A stretch of 64,000 nucleotides of DNA from positions 56,576 through 120,575 of the forward strand of contig JAUJNO010000003.1 in NCBI GenBank assembly GCA_030448125.1, in the 5' to 3' direction. Below, in pieces: positions 24,844-34,329 of this stretch; position 1 is the first letter of the stretch; the number at the start of each line of letters is the position of its first letter. Origin of the DNA: Rubrobacteraceae bacterium. GTDB lineage: Bacteria; Actinomycetota; Rubrobacteria; Rubrobacterales; Rubrobacteraceae. Made by a program: the position numbers and the translations under genes. Below the pieces are notes generated by a model. That model had not been told where the DNA came from and searched no databases. It saw nothing but the letters and a program-made list of their open reading frames with translations.

Positions 24844-26190
24844 ATGGATAGGGTCGGCGGAGAGGATAGGGGGCAGACGTCCTCCATACGGCCGGTCATA
24901 GTCTCCAGCTTTATCGGCACCACCATCGAGTGGTACGACTTCTTCCTGTACGGTACGGCGGCGGCGCTGGTCTTCAACCAGCTGTTCTTCCCGAGCTTCG
25001 AGCCGCTCGCGGGGACGCTGGCCGCTTTCGCCACGTACGCGGTAGGCTTCGCGGCGCGCCCCTTGGGCGGGGTAGTCTTCGGGCACTACGGGGACAAGAT
25101 CGGGCGCAAGGCGATGCTCGTTCTGGCGCTCCTGATCATGGGCGTTGCGACGTTCCTTATAGGGCTCTTGCCTACCTACCAGTCCATCGGCATCTGGGCC
25201 CCGATCCTGCTGGTTACGCTCCGCTTCATCCAGGGCATCGGGATCGGGGGCGAGTGGGGCGGGGCCGTATTGATGGCGGTCGAGCACTCACCCCAGGGCC
25301 GGCGGGGCTTCTATGGGAGCTGGCCTCAGATGGGGGTCCCGGCGGGGCTCCTGCTCGCGAACCTGGTCTTCTTCGCTACCTCGACGTACATCCCCGAGGA
25401 GCAGTTCCTCGCGTGGGGCTGGCGGATACCGTTCCTGGTGAGCATCGTGCTCGTCGGCGTCGGACTGTTTATCCGGCTCAAGCTCCTCGAGACCCCGGCG
25501 TTCGCGCAGGTACAGGAGTCGGGTACCGAGGCGAACATGCCCATAATAGACGTGCTCCGCACCTACCCGAAGCAGGTGCTCCTGGCGATGGGTATGCGCG
25601 TCGCCGAGAACGGGACGTTCTACGTCTCGACCGTCTTCGTCTTGACCTACGTCGCGGGCCAGCTTGGAATGGACCAGAACACGGGCCTGGTCGGGGTCCT
25701 GATCGCCGCTACTATCGGTCTCTTTACAACCCCGCTGTTCGGGGCGCTCTCGGACCGCCTCGGACGACGGCGGGTATACCTCTTCGGCGCGGTCTTCTCA
25801 CTGATCTTCGCCTTCCCGTTCTTCTGGATGTTGAACACGTCGTCTCCGGTCCTGATCTGGCTCGCTATCATCGTCGCCGTCAACATAGGACACGACGCGA
25901 TGTACGGTCCGCAGGCAGCCTACTTCTCCGAGCTCTTCGGCACCCGGGTGCGTTACTCCGGGGCTTCCCTGGGCTACCAGCTGGCCTCGGTCTTCGCGGG
26001 CGGTCTGGCGCCGCTAATCGCCACGGCACTACTCGCGGCGTACGGTTACGAGGCGGTCGCCCTCTACATTGGCGCGATGGCGCTCATAACCGTGGTCGCC
26101 ACCTACCTGGCCGCTGAGACCTTCCAGGGCGACATCTTCGAGGACCAGGCTCAGGAGCGCCAGCTTATCGCCGAGAGCGAATCGGGCTGA
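24844..26190 (+). CDS. MHS-family MFS transporter
   Basis: About 448 residues with 12 predicted membrane segments. Metabolite:H+ symporter signature TTIEWYDFFLYG, the MFS loop motif GHYGDKIGRKAMLV, RFIQGIGIGGEWGGA, a second loop motif GALSDRLGRRRVY and the C-terminal HDAMYGPQAAYFSELFGTRVRYSGASLGYQ (two adjacent motifs), as in ShiA/KgtP/ProP-like carriers. The ATG at 24844 is chosen; two GTG codons just before it are alternatives. A 13-codon ORF with a strong ribosome site (GGGGAGG, ATG 24810) ends across this start (stop 24849-24851), suggesting translational coupling or one missing base. It probably imports an organic acid for the flanking catabolic genes. Confidence 0.88.
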   Translation: MDRVGGEDRGQTSSIRPVIVSSFIGTTIEWYDFFLYGTAAALVFNQLFFPSFEPLAGTLAAFATYAVGFAARPLGGVVFGHYGDKIGRKAMLVLALLIMGVATFLIGLLPTYQSIGIWAPILLVTLRFIQGIGIGGEWGGAVLMAVEHSPQGRRGFYGSWPQMGVPAGLLLANLVFFATSTYIPEEQFLAWGWRIPFLVSIVLVGVGLFIRLKLLETPAFAQVQESGTEANMPIIDVLRTYPKQVLLAMGMRVAENGTFYVSTVFVLTYVAGQLGMDQNTGLVGVLIAATIGLFTTPLFGALSDRLGRRRVYLFGAVFSLIFAFPFFWMLNTSSPVLIWLAIIVAVNIGHDAMYGPQAAYFSELFGTRVRYSGASLGYQLASVFAGGLAPLIATALLAAYGYEAVALYIGAMALITVVATYLAAETFQGDIFEDQAQERQLIAESESG

Positions 26191-26209
26191 GGTTTGAGAT
26201 AACGGCTGC

Positions 26210-26215
26210 TACAAT
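26210..26215 (+). promoter_or_regulatory. Extended -10 promoter element
   Basis: TGCTACAAT, an extended -10 (TGn-TACAAT), lies 37 nt before the acyl-CoA synthetase start. No well-spaced -35 is evident. Confidence 0.4.
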
Positions 26216-26251
26216 CCTCTCTGATCGGGGAAGGAAGACGAGGAGGATCTT

Positions 26252-27914
26252 ATGCAGCCGGAGGACGTTGAGGGCCTGACAGTTGGGGGGCTCCTGGATC
26301 TGGTAACGGAGCGTCGTCCCGAAGACGACGCTCTGGTCTACGTGGACCGGGGGCTCCGCTACTCCTACGCGGAGTTCAACGAGGTCGTCGAACGCAGCGC
26401 CCGGGCACTGATGGCCCTGGGCCTCGAAAAGGGCGACCACGTGGCGGTGTGGGGGCAGAACGTGCCGGAGTGGGTGACGTTGCAGTTCGCGACCGGCAAG
26501 ATCGGGGCGGTGTTGGTAACCGTCAACCCGGCGTACAAGGCTAACGAGCTCGAGTACGTCCTGAAGCAGTCGGACGCGGCGGCTTTGTTTCTTACGGAGG
26601 GCGTGAAGGGCGCGGACTTCGTGGAGATTTTGCAGGAGACCGCTCCGGAGCTCGAAGATTCGGAGCCCGGCGCTTTAGAGATCGAGGGGCTGCCGTATCT
26701 CAAGCACGTCGTACTCATCGGGGACGAGGCCGTGCCCGCGCCGGGCATCACGGGGTACGAGAAGTTCGTCGAAGGCGCCGAAAAGGTGTCGGAGGACGAG
26801 CTCAAAGAGAGGCAGGCCTCCCTCTCGGCGGACGAGGTCATAAACATGCAGTACACGTCGGGGACGACGGGTTTTCCCAAAGGTGTGCAGCTCACCCACG
26901 CGAACATCGTCAAGAACGCCTTCTACATCGGCGAGTGCATGGAGCTTGGGCCCGAGGATCGGGTGTGTATCCCGGTGCCTTTCTTCCATTGCTTCGGGTG
27001 CGTCTTGGGCACCTTGAACGCCGTCACCCACGAAGGGACGATGGTTCCAGTAGAGGAGTTCGACCCGGAGGCGGTCCTGAAGGCCGTCCACGAGGAGCGG
27101 TGTACGGCGCTGTTAGGGGTTCCGACGATGTTCATCGCGGAGCTCGGGCACCCCGAGTACGAGAAGTACGATACGAACTCCTTGCGAACCGGGATCATGG
27201 CCGGTAGCCCCTGCCCCGAAGAGGTGATGAAGCAGGTCGTTAACGACATGGGGGCCGAGGAGATCACCATCGCCTACGGCCAGACCGAGTCCAGCCCCGT
27301 CATCACCCAGACCCGCACCGAGGACCCGATAAAGCTTCGGGTATCGACCGTGGGGCGCAAGCTCCCCGACGTCGAGGTCAAGATCGTGGACCTGGAGACC
27401 GGCGAGGAGGTCGAACCCGGGGAGCAGGGCGATCTTTGCACCCGCGGCTACCATGTCATGAAGGGCTACTACAAGATGCCCGATGAGACGGAGGAGGCAA
27501 TAGACGAGGACGGTTGGCTCCACACGGGTGACCTGGCGACGATGGACGAGGACGGGTACGTCAAGATAATGGGCAGGACGGATGACACGATCATCCGCGG
27601 CGGCGAGAACGTCTACCCGCGAGAGATCGAGGAGTTCCTCTACACCCACCCCGAGGTCTCCGACGTCCAGGTCTACGGCGTCCCCGACGAGAAGTACGGC
27701 GAGCAGATCGCCGCCGCCATAATAACGAAGTCGGACTCCTCCCTCACCGCGGAGGATGTCAAGGAGTTCTGTCGCGAGAACATCGCCCACTACAAGGTTC
27801 CCGAGTACGTGGACTTCGTCGAAGAGTACCCGATGACGGCGAGCGGCAAGATCCAGAAATACAAGCTGCGCGGTCGAGCGCTACGACCTCGAACCTGCCG
27901 GGGTAGACACCTAG
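26252..27914 (+). CDS. Long-chain fatty-acid CoA ligase-like AMP-binding enzyme, C-terminal frameshift
   Basis: ATG with GAGGAGGATCTT upstream. ANL-superfamily core: P-loop MQYTSGTTGFPKGV near residue 200, PFFHCFGCVLG, YGQTESSPVI, GWLHTGDLATMDEDGYV, GRTDDTIIRGGENVYP and the C-terminal catalytic lysine in TASGKIQKYKLR. The frame continues into a basic tail to 28024. A one-frame shift near 27870 instead gives VERYDLEPAGVDT and a stop at 27914, the family-like end, so I place the gene end there. It activates a fatty or branched acid to its CoA ester and heads the acyl-CoA catabolic region. Confidence 0.88.
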
Positions 27915-28070
27915 CCGGCCGCCGTGTCCTCCCCTTCCGCGATGAGCCGGCGCTCCTCGGGCCTCGTCTCCGAGAGGTTGCTCAGGTAGGTCTCCGAGAG
28001 CCGGAGTACGGAGACGAAGCTTAGAGTGCTCCGCTTGCTGCTCGGCTTCGGACCCTCGAACTGCTACCAT
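27911..28070 (-). CDS. Small hypothetical protein, apparent frameshift
   Basis: Minus-strand ATG 28070 opens MVAVRGSEAEQQAEHS. After a one-frame shift near 28020 the codons become strongly G/C-ended (SFVSVLRLSETYLSNLSETR, then an acidic tail ending EDTAAG). The stop shares the CTAG tetranucleotide with the corrected stop of the opposing acyl-CoA ligase, a tail-to-tail overlap. About 52 residues, amphipathic. No family recognised and no strong ribosome site. Confidence 0.35.
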
Positions 28071-28119
28071 GATCTCTACTCTGTCCGTGGTCGGGACGTT
28101 TGGTGGAAGGGGAGTCGGA

Positions 28120-28467
28120 GTGAACAGGGTCTTCTTGGGACTCGGCCTGAGCGTAGTAGTGGACGTGCTCGGGGTCGCTTTGCTGGTCTTCGGCTACGTG
28201 GCGCTCGGGATAGTAGTTCTCGTGATCTCGACCCTCGTCGCGCTGGGATTCATCGCTTCGCGTCGGCAAAGCTCGCGTCCGAGTAGCTCCAACCGGGGAG
28301 CTTCTACGGGGGGAGCTTCTACGGGGAGCCGCGGGTTCGTCCGGGGGTACGGCGATGGCGACAACGGCGGCGACGGTGGCTTCGATGGAGGCGGCGGTGG
28401 CTTCGATGGAGGCGGCGGTGGCTTCGATGGAGGTGGCGGCGGAGGTAACGGCGGCGGGGGAGGTTAG
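28120..28467 (+). CDS. Membrane protein with glycine-rich repeat tail
   Basis: 115 residues from GTG 28120, chosen for GGAAGGGGAG upstream over an ATG at 28069. Two hydrophobic segments (VFLGLGLSVVVDVLGVALLVFGY and ALGIVVLVISTLVALGFIA) are followed by a Ser/Arg linker. The tail is almost pure Gly/Asp/Phe, with three FDGGGGG units, encoded by a 21-nt tandem repeat. Similar Gly-rich tails occur in small actinobacterial membrane proteins; no function is known to me. Confidence 0.6.
   Translation: MNRVFLGLGLSVVVDVLGVALLVFGYVALGIVVLVISTLVALGFIASRRQSSRPSSSNRGASTGGASTGSRGFVRGYGDGDNGGDGGFDGGGGGFDGGGGGFDGGGGGGNGGGGG
28381..28443 (+). repeat. 21-nt tandem repeat, three units
   Basis: Three consecutive units of TTCGATGGAGGCGGCGGTGG plus C. 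The third has drifted slightly. Each encodes FDGGGGG inside the membrane-protein tail, so copy number can change by slippage without breaking the frame. Confidence 0.8.
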
Positions 28468-28510
28468 GGACGAGCTCCGCTGGATGACGGCGCGGGGATG
28501 GGCCGGTTGT

Positions 28511-28516
28511 TATTAT
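28511..28516 (+). promoter_or_regulatory. Candidate -10 element before the acyl-CoA dehydrogenase gene
   Basis: TATTAT in the context GTTGTTATTATGCTTG, 36 nt before the ATG, is the only A/T-rich hexamer in this G/C-rich gap. No clear -35. Confidence 0.3.
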
Positions 28517-28551
28517 GCTTGCGGGCCACTCTACGAGGGAGAGGGAGGGCG

Positions 28552-29747
28552 ATGAACTTCGATCCGACGAGCGAGCAGCGGCGGTGGCGGGACCTCGCCC
28601 GCGACTTCGCGCGGGAGGAGGTGCGGCCGCACGCCGCCGAGCTGGACCGCGAGCAGAAGTTCCCCTACGACATCGTCTCCGAGATGGCGCGTCTGGGGCT
28701 AATGGGCCTGAGCCTGCCGGAGGAGTACGGCGGTTCCGGCGGCGACTTCGTCGCCTACAACCTGGCGCTCGAGGAGATCAGCCGCGCGGACACGTCGGTC
28801 GGCATCACGATGGAGGCCCACATCTCCCTGGGCTGCATACCTCCACCATTGGACGGCACGCGCCGGAGCAGAAGGAGAAGTTCCTGCGGCAGTGCGCTAC
28901 CGGCGAGCGTCTGTGGGCCTTCGCGACTTCGAGGAGGCCGGCACCGACGCGGGCGGCACCCGCACGACGGCGGAGCTTGAAAGCGAGCACTGGGTCATAA
29001 ACGGCTCGAAGAAATGGATCACCAACTCCGGCACCGACGTCACCGCCGGCGTCACGGTCATCGCCCGGACCGGAACCCGCGAGAACGGCAGGCCGGAGCT
29101 GACCGCGATCATCGTCCCGCAGGACACCCCCGGGTACACGCGCGGCCCCGGCTACGAGAAGCTCGGCTGGCGCGCCGCCGACCAGCGCCCGCTCTACTTC
29201 GAGGACTGCCGGGTGCCGGAAGAGAACCTGCTCGGCGAGCGTGGGGTCGGACTCAAGCAGTTCCTTCAGACGCTCGACGGCGGTCGGGTCGCGGTCGCCT
29301 CGCTCTCGGTCGGGCTGGCCCAGGCTTGTCTTCGACGAGGCGCTGGGACGAGCCAGGGAGCGCAAGCAGTTCGGGCGGGCCATCTCCGAGTTCCAGGCCA
29401 TACAGTTCAAGCTCGCGGACATGGCGATGGAGATAGAGCTGGCGAGGAACACGGTGCTCAAGGCCGCCTGGCTCAAGGAACAAGGCCGGCCGTTCGGCCG
29501 CGAGGCCAGCATGGCGAAGGTCTTCGCTTCGGAGACGGCGAAGAGGGCCGCCGATCAGGCGGTGCAGATCCACGGCGGCGAGGGGTTTCATGGAGACGAG
29601 CGCGGTGGCGCGCTACTGGCGGCAGGTCAAGATCAACGAGATCGGCGAGGGGACCAGCGAGATCAACCGCCAGGTCATCGCCCGCGGCCTCTTGCAAGAA
29701 CGAGAGAGAGCGCCGAGGAGGCGAAGACGAAGATGGTGGCGCAATAG
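28552..29747 (+). pseudogene. Acyl-CoA dehydrogenase (isovaleryl-type), multiple frameshifts
   Basis: Successive frames give a complete acyl-CoA dehydrogenase: MNFDPTSEQRRWRDLARDFA and MGLSLPEEYGGSGGDFVAYN; then APEQKEKFLRQCATGERLWA; then EAGTDAGGTRTTAELE, WVINGSKKWITNSG, LGWRAADQRPLYFEDCRVPE; then FDEALGRARERKQFG, LADMAMEIELARN, HGGEGF; then METSAVARYWRQVKINEIGE and EINRQVIARGL; ending AEEAKTKMVAQ. The shifts lie near 28845, 28920, 29325, 29588 and 29695; most equal lost bases, one an extra T. FAD-dependent alpha,beta-dehydrogenation of branched or short acyl-CoA is expected. With the MCC genes downstream it fits isovaleryl-CoA dehydrogenase. Whether it is dead or mis-sequenced is open. Confidence 0.8.
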
Positions 29748-29801
29748 AGACCCGGAGGGACGAGTAGTGGCTGGAGCCAGAGACGAGAAAGGCTGGTAGC
29801 T

Positions 29802-31207
29802 TTGGACTTCTGGCAAACGCTGGCCTCCCAACCCACCAGGAACCTCGACTACGCGTCGCTCTGCGAGCGCTTCTCCTGGGACCTTCCCAGAAACTACAAC
29901 ATGGGCGTGGACGTCTGCGACCGCCACGCCAGGGACAAGGGCAGGCTCGCCTTTATCCACGACCACGAGGACGGCACGGCAAGGAAGTGGAGCTTCTTCG
30001 AGCTCAAACGTGCCTCGGACCGCTTCGCGAACGCCCTGCGCGGCCGGGGTCGAGCGTGGCGACCGGGTGGCCGTGCTACTCTCGCAGTCGCCCGAGCTGC
30101 CGTTAGCCCACGCCGCCGCCTACAAGCTGGGCGCCGTCGTTGTACCTCTCTTCGCGCTCTTCGGGGAGGAGGCCCTGCGCATGAGGTTGGAGGACAGCGG
30201 GGCGAGGGTGATCGTCACCGGACTACGCGACGCTGCGAGCCTGAGTGCAACACGATCCTGACCGGCGACGAGCGCGTCGAGGACGCCAACCACACGAAGT
30301 CGCCGCGACGCTGCGCGAGATGGAGCGAGCCTGAGCTGCGACGTCATCCTGACCGGCGACGAGCGCGGTCGCTGGCGGGCTGATCCGGGCCGCCTCCCCG
30401 AGCTTCGAGCCGGTCGCGACGGGGCCGGAAGACCCGGCGATCATCATCTACACCTCGGGTACGACCGGCTCGCCGAGGAGGCGCTCTGCACGGTCACGGG
30501 ATACTGCTCGGGCACCTGCCGGGTATCAGCCTGCCGCACGACCTGGCGCCACGGGTCGCCGCGACCTCTTTGGACTCCGGCGGACTGGGCCTGGATCAGG
30601 GGCCTCTTCGACGTCCTCTTCCCGGCGCTCCACTGGGGCCTGCCGGTCGTCTCCTCGACGATGTCCGGCTTCGACCCGGAAAAAGCTTTTGGCCTGATGG
30701 AGCGGTGGGGAGTCCAGAACGCCTTCTTCCCCCCGACGGCGCTCAAGATGATGCGCGCCATCGAGAACCCTCGGGAGCGGTGGGATCTCGAGCTCGAAAC
30801 CCTGGCCTGCGGCGGAGAACCTCTGGGAGAAGAGACGTTCGATTGGGCGAAGGAGGAGCTGGGTATCGCCATCAACGAGTTCTACGGCCAGACCGAGTGC
30901 AACCTCGTCCTCTCCAACTGCAACGCCCTCATGCCCGCGAGGCCCGGCTCGATGGGTCGCCCCGTGCCCGGTCACCGCGTCGCCGTTATCGACGGGGAGG
31001 GGAAGGAGGCTACCTCCTGGGGAAGAGGGCGAGGTCGCCGTCCTGAGGCCGGATCCGGTGATGATGCTCGGGTACTGGAAGAACGATGAGGCGACGGAAG
31101 AGAAATTCGTCGGGGACTGGCTGAAGACCGGGGACTTCGCGTCCGTGGACGAGGAGACTTCCGTTTTGTGGGGCGCGACGACGACCTGATCGTCTCCGCC
31201 GGCTACC
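29802..31207 (+). pseudogene. AMP-dependent acyl-CoA synthetase, frameshifted and 3'-truncated
   Basis: TTG start, MDFWQTLASQPTRNLDYASL. Further frames carry VERGDRVAVLLSQSPELPLA, EALRMRLEDSGARVIVTG, an ATP-loop YTSGTTGSP, GLFDVLFPALHWGLPVVSST, FGLMERWGVQNAFFPPTALK, NEFYGQTECNLVLSNC and DDLIVSAGYR, characteristic of medium-chain (ACSM/Acs-type) synthetases. At least five frameshifts and an internal direct duplication are present. The gene stops being synthetase-like right after SAGYR (about 31207) and continues as the N-terminus of the carboxyltransferase. The final 100 or so residues, including the catalytic lysine, are therefore missing. Confidence 0.75.
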
Positions 31208-32785
31208 GCAAATCGAGAACGCCGAGGCCTACGAGGAGCTCTTAGAGGAGCTGCGCGATCGCCTGGGCGCGCCGGACGGAGGAGGCCCGGCGTGGCGGCG
31301 GCGAGAAGGCCTTCGTGAAGCGGCACGAGGACGCGCGGCAAGCTGCCGGTGCGGGACCGCATAGATCTCCTCCTCGACCCGAACACGGCGTTCCTGGAGC
31401 TCTCGCCTCTGGCTGCCTTCGAGATGTACGACGGGCAAGTTCCGGCGGCGGGCATGATCACCGGCATCGGGCGCGTCTCGGGGCGGGAGGTCGTGATCGT
31501 GGCGAACGACGCGACGGTCAAGGGCGGCACCTACTACCCGATGACGGTCAAAAAGCACCTCCGGGCCCAGGAGATAGCCGAGAGAAACCATCTTCCCTGC
31601 ATCTACCTCGTCGACTCCGGCGGGGCCTTTTTGCCGTTGCAGGACGAGGTCTTCCCGGACCGGGAGCACTTCGGGCGTATCTTCTACAACCAGGCGCGCA
31701 TGAGCGCGAAGGGCATTCCGCAGGTGGCCGCCGTCATGGGGAGCTGTACTGCGGGCGGGGCGTACGTGCCGGCGATGAGCGACGAGGTGGTCATAGTCAA
31801 GGAGGAGGGTACGATCTTTCTGGGCGGACCACCCCTCGTAAAGGCCGCGACCGGCGAAGAGGTAACCGCCGAAGAGCTCGGCGGGGCCGAGGTCCACACC
31901 CGCACCTCGGGCGTCGCCGATCATCTTGCCGAGAACGACGAGCATGCCGCGGCGCTCGTGCGGCAGATAATAGCGAACCTCAACGGGGAGAAGAGGGTAC
32001 CCTGGACCCTGAAGAGCCGGAGGAGCCCTCTACGACCCGGAGGAGATCTACGGCATCGTTCCGCAGGACCCGCGCCAGGCCTACGACGTGCGCGAGGTAA
32101 TAGCCCGCGTCGTGGACGGGAGCCGGATGCACGAGTTCAAGCCGCTCTACGGCGAGACGCTCGTCTGTGGCTTCGCCCGCATCATGGGTAACCCGGTGGG
32201 CATCCTCGCCAACAACGGCATCCTGTTCAGCGAGAGCGCGCTGAAGGGGGCGCATTTCATAGAGCTGTGCGCCTCGCGCGGCATACCGCTCGTCTTCTTG
32301 CAGAACATCACTGGCTTCATGGTCGGCAAGGAGTACGAGAGCGGCGGCATCGCCAAGGACGGCGCAAAGCTCGTGATGGCCGTCGCCAACGCCAACGTCC
32401 CGAAGTTCACCGTGATCATCGGCGGCTCCTTCGGGGCCGGCAACTACGGGATGGCCGGCCGGGCCTACTCGCCGCGCCTCCTCTTTATGTGGCCGAACGC
32501 CCGTATCAGCGTGATGGGCGGCGAGCAGGCCGCGAACGTGCTCCTCACCGTGCGGGAGGAGAACCTCGAGGAGGGCGAGGAGATGACCGACGAGGAGCGC
32601 GAGGAGTTCAAGGAGCCCATCCTCGAAAAGTATGAAGAAGAGGGTAACCCATACCACTCGACCGCGCGCCTCTGGGACGACGGCGTCATCGACCCGGCCG
32701 ACACCCGCATGGCTTCGCTCTGGGGCTGTCCGCTGCTGCCAATGCTCCGCTCGACGATACGAGCTTCGGGATCTTCAGGATGTGA
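31208..32785 (+). pseudogene. Methylcrotonyl/acyl-CoA carboxylase carboxyltransferase beta, frameshifted
   Basis: The frames join to [52 protein letters not shown], then an unbroken stretch 31349-32010 ([57 protein letters not shown]). It continues at 32060-32700 ([70 protein letters not shown]) and ends [20 protein letters not shown] at 32785. This is the biotin-dependent carboxyltransferase of methylcrotonyl-CoA carboxylase (leucine catabolism). Shifts near 31260, 31335, 32010, 32035 and 32715 are all compatible with lost bases. The first 20 or so residues are missing at the junction with the upstream synthetase. Confidence 0.85.
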
Positions 32786-32896
32786 TAGTCGTCTTTATGG
32801 GCGGAATCTTGTCGCAAATTCCGTTTAGGTGATGCGCCGGGCTTCGTTGTATGCCACCATTCGCTTACAGAAAATTCGGGGCAGGGAGGAAGCTTT

Positions 32897-33433
32897 ATGT
32901 CGTCTTCGGACCTGATACGGTGGGGTGGATTGGCGGCCATGCTGTCTGGTGTGGTGTGGATTGCGCAGGGCCTTCTCGCCCTCACCGTAGCCGACCCGGA
33001 CACAGCCAGTTGGCTGGACGCCTTGTTCGTCGTAGCAGTGCTCCTGGCGCTGGCCGGGCTGGTAGGGTTGCACACCCTACAGAAAGGGAACTACGGGCGC
33101 GTCGGGCGGGCGGGCTTCTACACTGTCATCGTGGCGTCCGTGGCCCAGATCTTAGGTCTAGTAGTCCTTTTGGCGGGAAGCGAAGCCCTTGTCTGGCTTC
33201 TGCCGTTGGGGAGCTTAGGCGTGTTGGTTGGGTTCGTGCTCTACGGCGTGGCCACCTTACAAGCGAGAGTGTTGCCGCGTTGGTGCGGAATAGGGCTCAT
33301 CGCCGGTGTGCCGGTGACCATAGCCCTGGGAGATCTCGGAAACATACTCTTCGGTCTCCTGTGGCTGGCGTTGGGTTACGTGCTTTGGTCGCAAAGGAGC
33401 CAAGCGGCACAGGGCGCCCCACGGGTGAGTTAG
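32897..33433 (+). CDS. Multi-pass membrane protein, unknown function
   Basis: 178 residues, ATG with GGGAGGAAGCTTT upstream. About six hydrophobic segments (RWGGLAAMLSGVVWIAQGLL, SWLDALFVVAVLLALAGLVG, FYTVIVASVAQILGLVVLLA, LVWLLPLGSLGVLVGFVLYG, GIGLIAGVPVTIALGDLGN, LFGLLWLALGYVLW). It resembles generic actinobacterial DUF-type membrane proteins. Its place between the two halves of a carboxylase operon suggests insertion into the catabolic cluster rather than a role in it. Confidence 0.75.
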   Translation: MSSSDLIRWGGLAAMLSGVVWIAQGLLALTVADPDTASWLDALFVVAVLLALAGLVGLHTLQKGNYGRVGRAGFYTVIVASVAQILGLVVLLAGSEALVWLLPLGSLGVLVGFVLYGVATLQARVLPRWCGIGLIAGVPVTIALGDLGNILFGLLWLALGYVLWSQRSQAAQGAPRVS

Positions 33434-33540
33434 GCGAACCCGGGTTACGACCGATGCAGCGTAGAAATTTGCGTTACCCAGACGAGAGATCTTTGGTACG
33501 AAATCTGGTGCAAAGCCGATGAAACCTCGAAAGCTAGCCG

Positions 33541-34329
33541 ATGGACAATAACTACGAACACCTGCGAATCGAGCATGAGGACGCGGTAGGGACGGTTGCC
33601 CTGGCGCGCCCCGACGCCCGCAACTCTTTGAACGCCGGGCTGATCGAGGAGATCAGGCGCTGTATGGAGGAGCTTGCGGAAGACGACAATGTTCGGGTGG
33701 TCGTCCTCACCGGAGAGGGAGATTACTTCTGCGCCGGGGCGGATATCGGGTACATGAGAGACACGGCCGAGTTCTCCTACGAGAAGAACCTGGAGGACGC
33801 CAGGAATATCGCGGCGATGTTCGGGGCGGTCGATGAGTGTCCGAAGCCGGTCGTGGCGAGCGTCAGGGGGGCGGCGATCGGGGGCGGGGTCGGGCTCGTG
33901 GCGGCGGCGGACGTGGCGGTGGCGGAAGAGGGGACCATCTTCGCCTTCTCGGAGGTGCGGTTGGGGATCTCTCCGGCGACCATAGCCCCGTTCGTGCTGC
34001 GCAAGATCGGCCAGTCCCAGACCCGCGCGCTGTTCCTGACCGGGGAACGTTTCGACGCGGCGCGGGCGCGAGAGGCCGGGCTCGTCCACGAGGTGGCCGC
34101 CGAAGGGGATCTGGACGCGGTCGTTCAGGAGAAGGTCGCCGGGCTGCTCGCGGGCGGTCCCGAGGCTCTGGCCGCGACCAAAGCCCTTCTGCGGGAGCTT
34201 CGCGACGCCGCTGCGGGGGAGGCGACGGAGATCATGGCGCGGCGCATCGCGGAGCTCCGCACGGGGGAGGAGGGCCAGGAGGGGCTCGGCGCCTTCCTGG
34301 AGAAGCGCGAACCCGGCTGGAGAGAATAG
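33541..34329 (+). CDS. Enoyl-CoA hydratase/isomerase, methylglutaconyl-CoA hydratase-like
   Basis: 262 residues. Crotonase fold: VALARPDARNSLNAGLIEEI, oxyanion loops GEGDYFCAGADIGYM and ASVRGAAIGGGVGLVAAADV, FAFSEVRLGISPATIAPFVL and TGERFDAARAREAGLVHEVA. The context (MCC alpha overlapping by one base downstream, MCC beta upstream) fits 3-methylglutaconyl-CoA hydratase (LiuC). Both catalytic positions look usable: Glu in SEVRLG is present, while the other position is occupied by a small residue as in AUH-type enzymes. Confidence 0.88.
   Translation: MDNNYEHLRIEHEDAVGTVALARPDARNSLNAGLIEEIRRCMEELAEDDNVRVVVLTGEGDYFCAGADIGYMRDTAEFSYEKNLEDARNIAAMFGAVDECPKPVVASVRGAAIGGGVGLVAAADVAVAEEGTIFAFSEVRLGISPATIAPFVLRKIGQSQTRALFLTGERFDAARAREAGLVHEVAAEGDLDAVVQEKVAGLLAGGPEALAATKALLRELRDAAAGEATEIMARRIAELRTGEEGQEGLGAFLEKREPGWRE

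Noticed and set aside
28381..28443. CRISPR-like repeat
   Set aside because: The 21-nt units are contiguous without spacers and code for a Gly-rich protein tail.
28552..32785. Programmed ribosomal frameshifting as explanation for the broken genes
   Set aside because: The shifts are too many, go in different directions and lack conserved slippery sites with downstream structures; sequence error is simpler.
33837..34328. Long N-terminal extension of the biotin carboxylase subunit
   Set aside because: Gly/Arg-rich shadow of the hydratase gene; the GTG at 34329 gives the family-typical start.
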